Shown here in pieces: positions 7,093 to 15,621 of a DNA stretch of 29,171 nt (the stretch's first letter is position 1; each line of letters begins with the position of its first letter). The position numbers and the translations under genes are program-made. The notes beneath the pieces are model-generated. The model worked only from the letters and a program-made list of their open reading frames with translations. It was not told the origin of the DNA and ran no database searches. Source of the stretch: Legionellales bacterium (GTDB lineage: Bacteria; Pseudomonadota; Gammaproteobacteria; Eutrophobiales; Eutrophobiaceae); assembly GCA_002721165.1 (NCBI GenBank), contig PBJS01000010.1, forward strand, positions 101,280 through 130,450, written 5' to 3'.

Positions 7093-8169
7093 TTACAAAA
7101 TAGCGTCGGCTATCGCCCTCCCAAGTTCACTAGTGTTCGCACAACCCCCAATGTCTGGGGTCAATGGTGCATTTAGAGGCCCGGCACTGAGGACTTGCTC
7201 TATTGCCGTTACGATAGCGGTGGCAGCTAGAGAGTAGCCAAGATGCTCCAACATCATCGCGCCGCACCAGATTTGAGCTATTGGGTTGGCCACCCCTTGC
7301 CCCGCGATATCTGGAGCCGAGCCATGCACCGGTTCAAACAAACTAGGAAATTCTCGCTCCGGATTGATATTGGCCGACGGCGCCACCCCAATGGTACCAG
7401 TACAAGCGGGACCAAGATCCGACAAGATGTCACCAAACAGGTTGCTCGCGACCACCACGTCAAACCAGTCGGGATGCAAAACAAAATTCGCGCTCAATAT
7501 ATCAATGTGATACTTGTCTACTTTTACGTTCGGGTAGTTTTGAGACATTTCCGCAACTCGTTCATCCCAATACGGCATGCTGATGGAAAGGCCATTGGAC
7601 TTTGTCGCCGAAGTTAAGTGCTGACCAGGACGTGCGTTTGCGATTTCGAAGGCATACTTTAATATGCGATCAACTCCTATCCTTGACATCACCGACTCTT
7701 GGATGACGACTTCCCGTTCCGTCCCCTCGAAAAGCCGACCCCCAACGTTCGTGTATTCCCCTTCCGTATTTTCACGTACGACCAAAAAATCAATCTCGCC
7801 CGGTCTACGGTCCGCCAGGGGACTTTTGATACCAGGAAGTAGGCGCACTGGACGGAGATTGACATACTGATCGAACGCTTGCCGAAATAACAGTAGCGAT
7901 CCCCAAAGTGACACATGATCCGGTACAGTTGCGGGCCATCCAACCGCACCAAAAAAAATGGAATCATATGCCTGCAATATCTGAAACCAGTCATCCGGTA
8001 ACATTTTTCCGTGGACTGCGTAATAGTCACAACTGGAGAAATCAAACCAATCCCATTCGAGTACAATATCGAAACTCTCGGCGACCCTTTCTAGAACACG
8101 AATTCCCTCCGGCATCACCTCCTTACCGATCCCGTCACCCGGAATAACTGCTATACGGTGTCGATTCAC
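7093..8169 (-). CDS. ttuC: Tartrate / D-malate dehydrogenase family beta-decarboxylating enzyme
   Basis: A 358-residue NAD-dependent enzyme of the isocitrate/isopropylmalate dehydrogenase superfamily. It opens with IPGDGIGKEV and contains FDFSSCDYY, GAVGWPATVPDHVSLWG and QYVNLRPVRLLPG, which are specific to the tartrate/D-malate branch, plus the metal-binding block NLFGDILSDL and the cofactor segment FEPVHGSAPDIAGQG. The family oxidises tartrate, D-malate or 3-isopropylmalate-like substrates with or without decarboxylation in the cytosol. Length is that of TtuC/DmlA. The start is GTG at 8169, preceded by AAGGGGG at good spacing. It stands alone, with no transporter or LysR regulator beside it, so the actual substrate (tartrate or D-malate) is open. 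Confidence 0.9.
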   Translation of the reverse strand: MNRHRIAVIPGDGIGKEVMPEGIRVLERVAESFDIVLEWDWFDFSSCDYYAVHGKMLPDDWFQILQAYDSIFFGAVGWPATVPDHVSLWGSLLLFRQAFDQYVNLRPVRLLPGIKSPLADRRPGEIDFLVVRENTEGEYTNVGGRLFEGTEREVVIQESVMSRIGVDRILKYAFEIANARPGQHLTSATKSNGLSISMPYWDERVAEMSQNYPNVKVDKYHIDILSANFVLHPDWFDVVVASNLFGDILSDLGPACTGTIGVAPSANINPEREFPSLFEPVHGSAPDIAGQGVANPIAQIWCGAMMLEHLGYSLAATAIVTAIEQVLSAGPLNAPLTPDIGGCANTSELGRAIADAIL

Positions 8170-8531
8170 AAGTCGCCCCCTTGCCGACGAGATGAAGATT
8201 GAGTTTCAAAGCAAAACCTCGCCACAGAACCCTAACGTAGTCCAAAAAAAACAATAGTATAATGCTGTTACTAAAATTTGCGTGCCATTATCAGCCGCCT
8301 GATGGAACATTGAAGTTCCCCATAGGGAGCCCCGCTCCCTCGCGTCGCCAATCGATTATAGGAAGCCCTACAATCTCCTTCTCCGGCTAGTACTCGTTGT
8401 CCGAGGGATAATCGCTCCCCTCGACCAAAAAGCATTTCGCGGCACGCGCACTGAGTCTGCAGACTGATCACTTGATAATAAAATATTCACAACCAAAATA
8501 AGGCACTAACCTACACAACCGGAATCAAATT
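8170..8531. other. Divergent 362-base gap
   Basis: This gap separates the leftward dehydrogenase from the rightward flavin oxidoreductase and must carry both promoters. A 66-codon minus-strand frame here (8271-8471) has no ribosome site and no recognisable content. A short GC hairpin GGGAGC/GCTCCC (8325-8339) and GGAAC/GTTCC (8304-8319) lie next to each other. The AT-rich stretch 8246-8263 (AAAAAAAACAATAGTATAAT) contains a good -10-like TATAAT on the plus strand. Confidence 0.35.
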
Positions 8532-9440
8532 ATGCTTAATGACAAGCCTGCTGTAAGTTTGGCGGCGGTGCCCGGCAAACGCAAAGCCATCTTAGAACTG
8601 ATAAAAGAGATAGAGACTAGAGGATATCACGGTATCTACTGTCCAAGTATCGGCGACGGCCTCGCACTCTGTGAAGCCATTGCTTTGACAACCGAACGTA
8701 TTGAATTCGGGACCGCAATTGCTCCAATCTACTTCCGCTCGGTCGAAGAATATGCAGCAACAATATCCTTTATCCATGAGATATCCGCCGGCAGATTTCG
8801 CTTTGGGGTTGGCGTATCGCACGAGCCGGCTCTTTCACCACGCGGGCTCCGGAATGATAAACCACTAGCTGATACGCGAGACTTCGTCGCAAACGTTAAA
8901 GCCGTACCACGTGTTGGCGATTTACCACCTATTATCTTGGGCACATTGAGAGACAAAATGGTTCGATTAGCGGCCGAGATATCTGACGGCATAGTATTTG
9001 CGAACGGAGTGCGCTCACATATGACAAATTCTCTCGCAACAATCCCGCATAGAACGATGGAAAATTCAAACTTTTTTATAGCAAATATGATCCCAACCTG
9101 CATTGATGAAAATCTCGCCGCTGCGCGCGCTGTCAACCGCAAAACGCTCAGCCGCTACGCGCTGCTTCCAAACTACCGCAACTACTGGAAGGCGGCCGGT
9201 TACGCCCGAGAGATGGCAAACGTCGAAGCTTGCATCTCGGCCGACAATATAGAGGGTGTGGCAGAGTGTTTGTCCGATCGCTGGCTAGATGACACCACAA
9301 TCGCTGGTTCGCCAAGGCGAGTACGCGATGAGGTCGAAAAATGGAAAGCGGCGGGAATTAAAACACCAATCCTAGTACCCAGTTCGACGCGCGGCGGGCA
9401 GTTGCAGGCATTCGCCGAACTATTCGGCGTATTTGGGTAA
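8532..9440 (+). CDS. LLM-class (luciferase-like) flavin-dependent oxidoreductase
   Basis: A 302-residue TIM-barrel protein of the bacterial luciferase-like superfamily, which uses FMN or F420 for redox reactions. Visible marks are the early GYHGIYCPSIGDGLALCEAIALTT segment (given here only as the region around residues 32-55), TERIEFGTAIAPIYFRSV, then HEISAGRFRFGVGVSH near 92-107, and late in the chain SPRRVRDEVEKW followed by the VPSS/G loop. The N-terminus is short compared with typical 330-350-residue members, and the insert regions are reduced. Substrate and cofactor cannot be read. It is a single gene with an ATG start and only a weak GGAAT site upstream. It converges with the TPMT gene. 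Confidence 0.85.
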   Translation: MLNDKPAVSLAAVPGKRKAILELIKEIETRGYHGIYCPSIGDGLALCEAIALTTERIEFGTAIAPIYFRSVEEYAATISFIHEISAGRFRFGVGVSHEPALSPRGLRNDKPLADTRDFVANVKAVPRVGDLPPIILGTLRDKMVRLAAEISDGIVFANGVRSHMTNSLATIPHRTMENSNFFIANMIPTCIDENLAAARAVNRKTLSRYALLPNYRNYWKAAGYAREMANVEACISADNIEGVAECLSDRWLDDTTIAGSPRRVRDEVEKWKAAGIKTPILVPSSTRGGQLQAFAELFGVFG

Positions 9441-9532
9441 TTTTCTATACTGGCACCTACTCGACAAAGTTACTCCATAGAGACCCTAAACTGGACTGCC
9501 GTTGACCTACAGTTCATCTCACACGCTGAGGA

Positions 9533-9558
9533 GGGGCTTCTTTTTTTAGGAGATCCCC
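9533..9558. terminator. Hairpin between convergent genes
   Basis: GGGG (9533-9536) pairs with CCCC (9555-9558) and CTTCT (9537-9541) with AGGAG (9548-9552) including one wobble, separated by a two-base bulge and a loop of six T. It lies between two converging stop codons. The T-run is in the loop, not after the stem, so normal rho-independent termination is doubtful. Confidence 0.3.
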
Positions 9559-9563
9559 ACAAT

Positions 9564-10196
9564 CTAGCGAACCCGCAGTCGATAACTCAATTCACACCCT
9601 ATTGCACCCTTAACTTTGGCTTCACTAGTGCCGAGAAGATCTAATTTACACCATGGATTATAAAGAGATTTCACCTCCTCGGGATCGACTACAAACGGCG
9701 GCGGAGATACCTCGTCGAATTGATAAGAAATGGTAATTAGTAGGCCAATCGCCTCCGCTGTGCATAAGGTTTTTAGATGCCGGACATAATTTCGTCGCAT
9801 TTCCGACGGTAGTGCGATCAGTGCTGCGCGATCGTATACAGCAGCAATCGGGTCAATAAACTCTGGGGTTAGATCGAAAAAATTTCCGATAAAAAACGTG
9901 TAGCCTGCACCCCGTAAGCAGACAAACGGTCCATCTTGATGTCGTTCGACAGATATATCATTTTCTTTAAAAAATGCCTGAGCCGCTAACTCACTTAGCT
10001 CAACACCGACGACCTCGTGGCCGCGATTTCTAAGCCAAACTAAATCTTTAGATTTTCCACATAAGGGCACGAACACTGGCACAGAAAGATCTATGGATAG
10101 TGTGTCCCAATATTTACAAAGCATCGGATGAAATACGTCTTCGTGAAATCCTATCCGGTTTGCCTCCCATCTCTCAATCCAAAATTTTGGCTCCAT
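9564..10196 (-). CDS. tpm: Thiopurine S-methyltransferase family protein
   Basis: A 210-residue SAM-dependent methyltransferase. It starts MEPKFWIERWE and has the family signature FVPLCGKSKDLVWLRNRGHEV (residues 42-62), with the SAM-binding acidic GVELSELA right after, and DRAALIALP in the middle. Bacterial members methylate thiopurines and inorganic or organic selenium and tellurium compounds in the cytosol. I chose the ATG at 10196 because family members begin with this W-rich segment; the open frame extends 12 codons further without homology. Length is normal (about 215). It is a single gene, not obviously tied to the sphingolipid genes upstream. Confidence 0.93.
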   Translation of the reverse strand: MEPKFWIERWEANRIGFHEDVFHPMLCKYWDTLSIDLSVPVFVPLCGKSKDLVWLRNRGHEVVGVELSELAAQAFFKENDISVERHQDGPFVCLRGAGYTFFIGNFFDLTPEFIDPIAAVYDRAALIALPSEMRRNYVRHLKTLCTAEAIGLLITISYQFDEVSPPPFVVDPEEVKSLYNPWCKLDLLGTSEAKVKGAIGCELSYRLRVR

Positions 10197-10294
10197 CCAC
10201 CTATCCTTCAGTGTTAAAAAATTAAAAACCAACGGTTAACAAATAAAACCATCGGAAACCCGACAAGACATTGGGCAACAGGAGAGGTTATAGC

Positions 10295-11245
10295 TTAGCA
10301 TCGGACAAACTTTGCGCTACCCGGACTTGTCAGCGTCACGATAGCCTCAGGCGGCGGCTGCATAAACTGACCGTCTAAATTGAACGGGCAATTCATCCGC
10401 AGTTGAATTTTATGAACCGAAGCACTTTTATAGGTCACCTCTGGTAAGCAATCTTTATTTTTGCCATATAAAAGTCGATATGCGTTGCGCACCAAGCCAA
10501 CGGCTGGGGAGCCAATGCTTGTAAATTTTAACGGCCCCCCTTCAGTGCTCCAAAATGGGGAACTTCCAAGGAAAATCTGGTTCAAGGTGGTCACAACAAT
10601 TATGCTGAAGCTTTTCTCAGACTCTGATACTGCGTCGAGTTCGACCGCGATCATGTGACCACTAAGCACTTCACTTCGAGAAAGTAATACACCTCCTAAA
10701 ACATACCCTAGCGTCAAAGCACCCGCCACGACATCGGGGATCCACTTCTGCGGAAACAAACGTCGCCTAAGCTTAATTGCATCGCAAATTCCCGCCGTGC
10801 CGAAAAACAAGCCAATTGCTGCAGTCTGCGTCGGATCATAGTCCACTCTAATAAGCCGCCGGACCACACAGTACTGCTCAACTTCGCCACGTTCTAATAT
10901 CGCGACTAATCGCCGCAGCGACTTAACGCGGTCACCCTTCAAACCGACGTCTGCCGCAATCGTGTTAGATGTTCCGCCCGGTAAAATCGCCAATTTAGGA
11001 TAATTAGGATACCCGCCGAGTTCGAAAATCTCTGTTAAGACAGCCCCCACCGTGCCATCGCCCGCATTAATTACGAGAATCTGTATTTCGGCCGCAGCAA
11101 AGTCATTGAGGGCGTTTTTTAGTGCTCCAAAATCAGCGAGTTCTATGTGCAGGACATTATCAAGTTGCCTGGCGCACTCCCGAATCTCGCTCAAATTGCT
11201 AACATTGCGCCGACTCAGGGGGTTACTAAGGACTCCTATCTTCAT
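10295..11245 (-). CDS. Lipid kinase of the DAGK_cat family, probable ceramide kinase
   Basis: A 316-residue soluble or membrane-associated lipid kinase. The nucleotide-binding motif is AGDGT at residues 61-65 and the second loop is LPGGTSNT at 88-95, as in diacylglycerol, sphingosine and ceramide kinases. By family alone the substrate is a lipid alcohol; the setting between serine palmitoyltransferase-type genes points to ceramide, as in the ceramide kinase CpgB described in Caulobacter. Its product would be ceramide-1-phosphate, the natural substrate for the head-group genes nearby. It is the last gene of a leftward block and starts 17 bases after the desaturase stop, with no Shine-Dalgarno site, consistent with reinitiation. 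A plain diacylglycerol kinase is the alternative. Confidence 0.8.
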   Translation of the reverse strand: MKIGVLSNPLSRRNVSNLSEIRECARQLDNVLHIELADFGALKNALNDFAAAEIQILVINAGDGTVGAVLTEIFELGGYPNYPKLAILPGGTSNTIAADVGLKGDRVKSLRRLVAILERGEVEQYCVVRRLIRVDYDPTQTAAIGLFFGTAGICDAIKLRRRLFPQKWIPDVVAGALTLGYVLGGVLLSRSEVLSGHMIAVELDAVSESEKSFSIIVVTTLNQIFLGSSPFWSTEGGPLKFTSIGSPAVGLVRNAYRLLYGKNKDCLPEVTYKSASVHKIQLRMNCPFNLDGQFMQPPPEAIVTLTSPGSAKFVRC

Positions 11246-11261
11246 AGCGCCAGACAGTAGA

Positions 11262-12230
11262 CTAATCTGACAACGGCGAGCATTCGTCCGAGTTTATCGC
11301 CGGCCGAACAATTCGACTGTATGAAGACATTTCGGGATCAAAAATATAATGTAACAGCACGGTCGTCCATGACTGGTATGACTTTAGGTGGTCATAATAT
11401 TCAGGGGCCAGTTGCTTGACCTTTGGTAGATTATTCCACGGGATTGTCGCGAAGTCGTGATGCTCATTATGGTAGCCCATATTGAAGCACGTCTTGTTAA
11501 GCGGACCGTAATACGAATAGGTCTCCTGCCCTGCGGCGGTCAAGTAATGTTCTTGAATCCAACGACCCCCGAGGGGATGTAGGCCGAGAGCAAACAAAGT
11601 TGACAACGCCAGGTACACTAAAGCTTGAGGCCCAATCAACACAAAAACCAAAATATCGACTAGGACAACTGCCACGAAATTAGTAATAATCCACCGATCC
11701 CAAAACTGGACTTCTTTAATCTGCAGCGGACGCAAAGCCTGGGACACCGAAAACATAAACAACCACACAGCTTTGCCCACCGGCGAGTTTCCAATTAGGC
11801 GAGCTTCTTCGTGCCGAACAATGTCGGGATCACGCAAGTACTGACCAAGGAACTTGTGGTGCATGAGATGGTATTTACGAAATGCCATCGCGCTAGGCAC
11901 GACCAAGGCAAAATCGCAGAAAATACCGACTAAGTTATTTGCCCGAGGATGTTTCAGCACTAGGTTATGGGTGCATTCATGAATAACAACGTACAACGCG
12001 TGGTTCAGAAACGCACCGAGCAAATACGCCAATGGAATGATCCAATACCAGACCAGATCGTTGGCGAAGATTGCGGTTACCCATTGCGTCGTGACCAGCA
12101 TCACGGTCCACAGCGCCGTCCACGGGTTTTTATCCATTAAATCCCTAATCTCTGGATGCGTTTTTAAGATCTCCCGACCACGGGAAAAATGTATCGGACG
12201 CCCCTCAAGGTAAGTAAATTCGGTAGTCAT
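11262..12230 (-). CDS. DEGS1-like sphingolipid delta-4 desaturase
   Basis: A 322-residue membrane di-iron desaturase. The three histidine boxes are HECTH at 84-88, HLMHH at 121-125 and HNEHH at 254-258, against HEIAH, HMDHH and HNEHH in human dihydroceramide desaturase DEGS1 as I recall it. The N-terminal REILKTHPEIRDLM stretch (19-32) matches the sphingolipid-desaturase N-terminal domain, and LGLHPLGG, QETYSYYGPLN and PYSRM-like SSYSRIVRP near the end are also DEGS-like. Four or so membrane helices are predicted by eye. The eukaryotic enzyme adds the delta-4 trans double bond to dihydroceramide. Placement between ceramide kinase and LptFG genes fits that role. Whether it is a desaturase or the C4-hydroxylase variant cannot be read from sequence. 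Confidence 0.88.
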   Translation of the reverse strand: MTTEFTYLEGRPIHFSRGREILKTHPEIRDLMDKNPWTALWTVMLVTTQWVTAIFANDLVWYWIIPLAYLLGAFLNHALYVVIHECTHNLVLKHPRANNLVGIFCDFALVVPSAMAFRKYHLMHHKFLGQYLRDPDIVRHEEARLIGNSPVGKAVWLFMFSVSQALRPLQIKEVQFWDRWIITNFVAVVLVDILVFVLIGPQALVYLALSTLFALGLHPLGGRWIQEHYLTAAGQETYSYYGPLNKTCFNMGYHNEHHDFATIPWNNLPKVKQLAPEYYDHLKSYQSWTTVLLHYIFDPEMSSYSRIVRPAINSDECSPLSD

Positions 12231-12333
12231 AGAGTATGTAGTCGGCTGGAAATAGGGTCGCTAATTAGTGGTCCCCCGTTAGCGCGCACGACACAACAGC
12301 GGAACAAATTGCCGTCGTCGACCGTTATGCATT

Positions 12334-12358
12334 ATCGACAACGATTGGTATTGTCGAT
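12334..12358. repeat. Inverted repeat upstream of the DEGS-like gene
   Basis: ATCGACAA (12334-12341) and TTGTCGAT (12351-12358) form a perfect eight-base inverted repeat around nine bases. It lies in the 183-base gap between the nucleotidyltransferase stop and the desaturase start, about 104 bases before the latter. No T-run follows, so an operator or RNA hairpin is likelier than a terminator. Confidence 0.4.
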
Positions 12359-12413
12359 TAATCAGTAAGATCGGTCAAACTTCGCGACCAGCGACGAAAC
12401 CACCAAAGGGCAC

Positions 12414-13232
12414 TTAGCCTCTCCCCTTCTCGGATTCACAGATAGTCCGATCCAACTCTCGGGCACTGATTATCGACTCAACTAACTCAAGGTCTGCCAG
12501 ATCGTCAACATCAATTGCTGCTTCTGCAAAGGGCATTTCAATTGCACGAGCTTCAAGCCCGAGCTTTTTTGAGAATGTCGCCAAAGCGTCTGTTAGCGCG
12601 AGCCTGCCGCAAACATATCTCAGTAAACTACCGATCCCCAACATACTGATCAAACGCCAAGGACTTTTTCGATCAGCCTCTAGTCGTTGCCAGAACGTCA
12701 CGGCGGAACAGGCATTGCGTGTTTTAAGCGCGAAGATATTGCAACCGCAATAGTCGCCCTCTGAGAATCTCAATCGCGTCCGGTTTGATCGCGGATAGCT
12801 CCGAGAAACTAAATCGGCCCGCGCTACTCCAACAAAAACATCACTTCGATCACGTGCATTGGTGCAAAAATAGTCGATCATTTCGTGGTCCAATAATGGG
12901 TGATCCGCAGTAACGATCAATAACGGTAGTTCATCTTTAAATTTATCAAAAGCACGGCGTGCACTTGAAGCTGGCGATTCTGCTGCCTCTAAAAACTCAA
13001 ATCCGCAGCGCTTGATTCGTGTCCCTACCGACGGAAAATCCTGGAGAGATACTTCACCGCAAATCACGACTCGATTGATTTGTTCACTTGATGTCACCGT
13101 CTCGATAACTCTAGAGAGCATCGAGGTGCCCACGACGGGTACGAGGCACTTGTGGCTCGTGCCTCTCGCTCGAGCTACCGGATCCAACTCACCGCGGCTA
13201 CCAGCCATAATCACAGCACAAAATTTAACCAT
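12414..13232 (-). CDS. MobA-like NTP transferase in sphingolipid locus
   Basis: A 272-residue nucleotidyltransferase of the GT-A fold. It opens with AVIMAGSRG, a variant of the GxGxR phosphate loop, followed by HKCLVPVVGTSMLSRV, where the Lys contacts the nucleotide, and has TADHPLLD near residue 112 as the metal-binding Asp region. The overall pattern is that of MobA/IspD/CobY-like enzymes that transfer a nucleotide to a phosphorylated alcohol. It follows lptG by 41 bases and precedes the desaturase, so it probably belongs to lipid head-group synthesis rather than to molybdenum cofactor. The substrate is unknown. The C-terminal 60 residues (KKLGLEARAIEMP onward) end with a DVDDLADLE segment typical for the family's metal site. 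Confidence 0.75.
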   Translation of the reverse strand: MVKFCAVIMAGSRGELDPVARARGTSHKCLVPVVGTSMLSRVIETVTSSEQINRVVICGEVSLQDFPSVGTRIKRCGFEFLEAAESPASSARRAFDKFKDELPLLIVTADHPLLDHEMIDYFCTNARDRSDVFVGVARADLVSRSYPRSNRTRLRFSEGDYCGCNIFALKTRNACSAVTFWQRLEADRKSPWRLISMLGIGSLLRYVCGRLALTDALATFSKKLGLEARAIEMPFAEAAIDVDDLADLELVESIISARELDRTICESEKGRG

Positions 13233-13273
13233 ATATGGTTTAGCCTATTACTCGGAAAATTCGGTTTCCATTG

Positions 13274-14347
13274 TCAATATACACGCCGCATTAATATTAG
13301 GGCGATGACTAACACGAAAGCCGCGGGCGCTGTGGCCGTTAATGCTGGTTTTATACCAGCGATCAACCCGATTTGTGTACATATTTGTTCACCCACGTAG
13401 AACAGAACGCCGACACTGGCACCGAATAATACTGGTCGGCCAACTCCTCCCCGCTCATGAGGGCCGAATACAAATGGGATAGACAACAATACCATCGCAA
13501 GTGTCGCAAACGGCACATTTAGCTTGCGCCACAGGGCCAGCTCATAGCGATCGGCCCGCTGGCCTCGTAAACGGAGATCACGCGCGTAGAAATAAAGATC
13601 ACTGGGTGCAAGTGTATCGACATCGAGTTGAATCACTGCACCTTGTGCCGGGCTCAAAAACGCATCCCATCTCAGGATGGGATACTGTTCCATCTCAACC
13701 TCAAAACCTTTAAAACGTTTTCGCGTGACGTCTTTTAATACCCAGTGACCATCGCTTTCGGGCTTCGCCTCACGTGCTTCGGTAAACAACATCAATTCCC
13801 CACCTTCATTAAACTCATAAATCTCGATGCCAGTGGGAATGCGCCCAAATACCATATCGCGAATACTGATAAATCGCCGGCCATCACGGAACCAAAAGTT
13901 TGTCCCGCTATCTTTTCGAACGACAATGTCGCCTGCAATAGCCAGCGCTCGATCGCGCCAAGCGCGTTCGCCCAAGTTCGGGCTTATAAACTGAGCGAAT
14001 ATAACCACTATCAACAACAATATGCTTGTCGCCTTGAGTATTGACTGGCGAATCTTTCTAATCGGGAGACCTGCAGTACGGATAACTAACAGTTCGTTAC
14101 TATGATCGAGTACGCTCAGCGCGATAAGACAGCCCAAGAGAGCACTGACAGGTACCAACCACAAAGTACGTTCAGGAATAGTTAGAATTACGAAGATAAT
14201 CGCATCGATCACATCGTACTTACCTAAATTTACACTATCAAGCTCTTCGACAAATTCTAAGAAACTGAATATCGAGACCAAAACTAACAGTACGAGTAAA
14301 AACCCTTTCGTTAAATGCCCTTGAATATACCGATCTAAGATCTTCAT
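13274..14347 (-). CDS. lptG: LPS/lipid export permease LptG
   Basis: A 357-residue YjgP/YjgQ-family inner-membrane protein with three helices at each end (about 15-115 and 275-350) around a periplasmic beta-jellyroll. With LptF and the ATPase LptB it lifts lipopolysaccharide from the inner membrane to LptC. LDRYIQGHLTKGFLLVL and ELLVIRTAGLP (85-95) are typical. It overlaps lptF by four bases (ATGA), as in most lptFG operons. In gammaproteobacteria lptFG usually sits beside pepA; here it is followed by a nucleotidyltransferase, a DEGS-like desaturase and a lipid kinase, so it may be a paralogous pair dedicated to sphingolipid. Whether a second lptFG exists elsewhere in the genome is not visible. 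Confidence 0.92.
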   Translation of the reverse strand: MKILDRYIQGHLTKGFLLVLLVLVSIFSFLEFVEELDSVNLGKYDVIDAIIFVILTIPERTLWLVPVSALLGCLIALSVLDHSNELLVIRTAGLPIRKIRQSILKATSILLLIVVIFAQFISPNLGERAWRDRALAIAGDIVVRKDSGTNFWFRDGRRFISIRDMVFGRIPTGIEIYEFNEGGELMLFTEAREAKPESDGHWVLKDVTRKRFKGFEVEMEQYPILRWDAFLSPAQGAVIQLDVDTLAPSDLYFYARDLRLRGQRADRYELALWRKLNVPFATLAMVLLSIPFVFGPHERGGVGRPVLFGASVGVLFYVGEQICTQIGLIAGIKPALTATAPAAFVLVIALILMRRVY

Positions 14348-15489
14348 TTTACTCGCGCGCTTCTGATCAACCGATGGAAAAGCGCTTTACCGGATCCGAT
14401 CGATGTTTTATTCGCAGCCGGCCGAAAACTCCACCTAGGAAACAGAATTAGACTGGCAATTAAAACAACCAAAATAAATTGAGCCCACCAAATCCCGGGG
14501 AATTTGCCAACTACTTCGGCCTCAACCCAAGCTTTTGCCATTGCCGTCAGGTTGTAATAGATCACATAAACCAAGACCGCACCAATAATTTTTATATACC
14601 AAGACCTGCGTGGTGCTGTCCGACTTACGATTACAGCGAGAACGGCTAGGAGCACCGTCGAAATAGGCGTGGATAGGCGCCACTGGTATTCCGCTATGTC
14701 CAAAGGTTGGTTCGAGCGAGCGAGATGTAGGATAGTAGCGGCCTTACGTTTATATCCAACAGGCGTCGAGTCTGAATTATTTAGGCGCAGTTTCATTTGC
14801 TTGAATTTCGCCACTACCTTATCGGTCGAGCCCCCAGGGCCAAGAAAGTAGACGTGAGCGTCAGACAAAACTAACAACCGTTGTCCATTTTCCTCATCGA
14901 AGTCCTGCCGGCCGGACCGGGCATAGATGACATGAATTATTCCATTGCGTTCACCTCGAATGAAAATACGGTTTAAACTCCCCGTTTTTTTGTCAACCTC
15001 CTCCACAAAAATCGTACGATCACGGCGCTCACTATCATAAAAATTTGAGCTCTCGAGCTTATCAAGCTCTATCTCTGCTTCCGCTTGTGCCTTTAGCCAG
15101 TAACTTTTCTCATACGCAAGCGGCCGCCCATATATCGATAAACACGCTACGATCACTGCCAACAAGCAAGAAATACCAAGCACGACCCTCATCACTCGCG
15201 CATTCCCGATACCGCTCGCGCGCACGACGACAATTTCGGAGTGACTCTCAAGCCGACCAAGTCCCAGAACAATCGACAAATATAATGCGATCGGCAGCAA
15301 AACCTCCAGCGCGATCACCATCTTGATTAATATGAACGACACTAGCGTATCGAGCTGGAGTAGACCATCGACGGCGTATGACAGATAGCGACCGGAACTG
15401 TATCCGATAAATAGAACTATCAGTACCCCGGAAATAGCCAATAATGGTTTGAGTACTTCTCTAATAATGTATCGGTCTATAATCAACAC
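14344..15489 (-). CDS. lptF: LPS/lipid export permease LptF
   Basis: A 381-residue YjgP/YjgQ-family permease, partner of the LptG encoded next. It begins MLIIDRYIIREVLKP, has GRLESHSEIVVVRASGIG near 78-95 (the coupling-helix region contacting LptB), a periplasmic middle domain of about 150 residues, and three C-terminal helices. The start codon is GTG at 15489 with only a weak ribosome site. It is the first gene of the leftward block lptF-lptG-nucleotidyltransferase-desaturase-kinase and diverges from the CDP-alcohol phosphotransferase gene across 132 bases. The gene order suggests that the transported lipid is the product of the surrounding pathway, which is inference; ordinary LPS export is the alternative. 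Confidence 0.92.
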   Translation of the reverse strand: MLIIDRYIIREVLKPLLAISGVLIVLFIGYSSGRYLSYAVDGLLQLDTLVSFILIKMVIALEVLLPIALYLSIVLGLGRLESHSEIVVVRASGIGNARVMRVVLGISCLLAVIVACLSIYGRPLAYEKSYWLKAQAEAEIELDKLESSNFYDSERRDRTIFVEEVDKKTGSLNRIFIRGERNGIIHVIYARSGRQDFDEENGQRLLVLSDAHVYFLGPGGSTDKVVAKFKQMKLRLNNSDSTPVGYKRKAATILHLARSNQPLDIAEYQWRLSTPISTVLLAVLAVIVSRTAPRRSWYIKIIGAVLVYVIYYNLTAMAKAWVEAEVVGKFPGIWWAQFILVVLIASLILFPRWSFRPAANKTSIGSGKALFHRLIRSARVK

Positions 15490-15621
15490 AGATGATCCGC
15501 GCTACGATCGCTTTAGTATATTAGAGTAAGTATCGCATCAAACTAGCATGCGCGCTGGATCCTGTGTTTATCTAGCTATGCAGCTAAATTCAACGGCTAA
15601 CGGATGTATTGAGAAATTCGA

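Noticed and set aside
8271..8471. 66-codon minus-strand frame in the divergent gap
   Set aside because: No ribosome site or motif; the gap is needed for two promoters.
12414..13232. Molybdenum cofactor guanylyltransferase MobA as the gene name
   Set aside because: The phosphate loop is atypical and the neighbours are lipid genes; only the fold class is supported.
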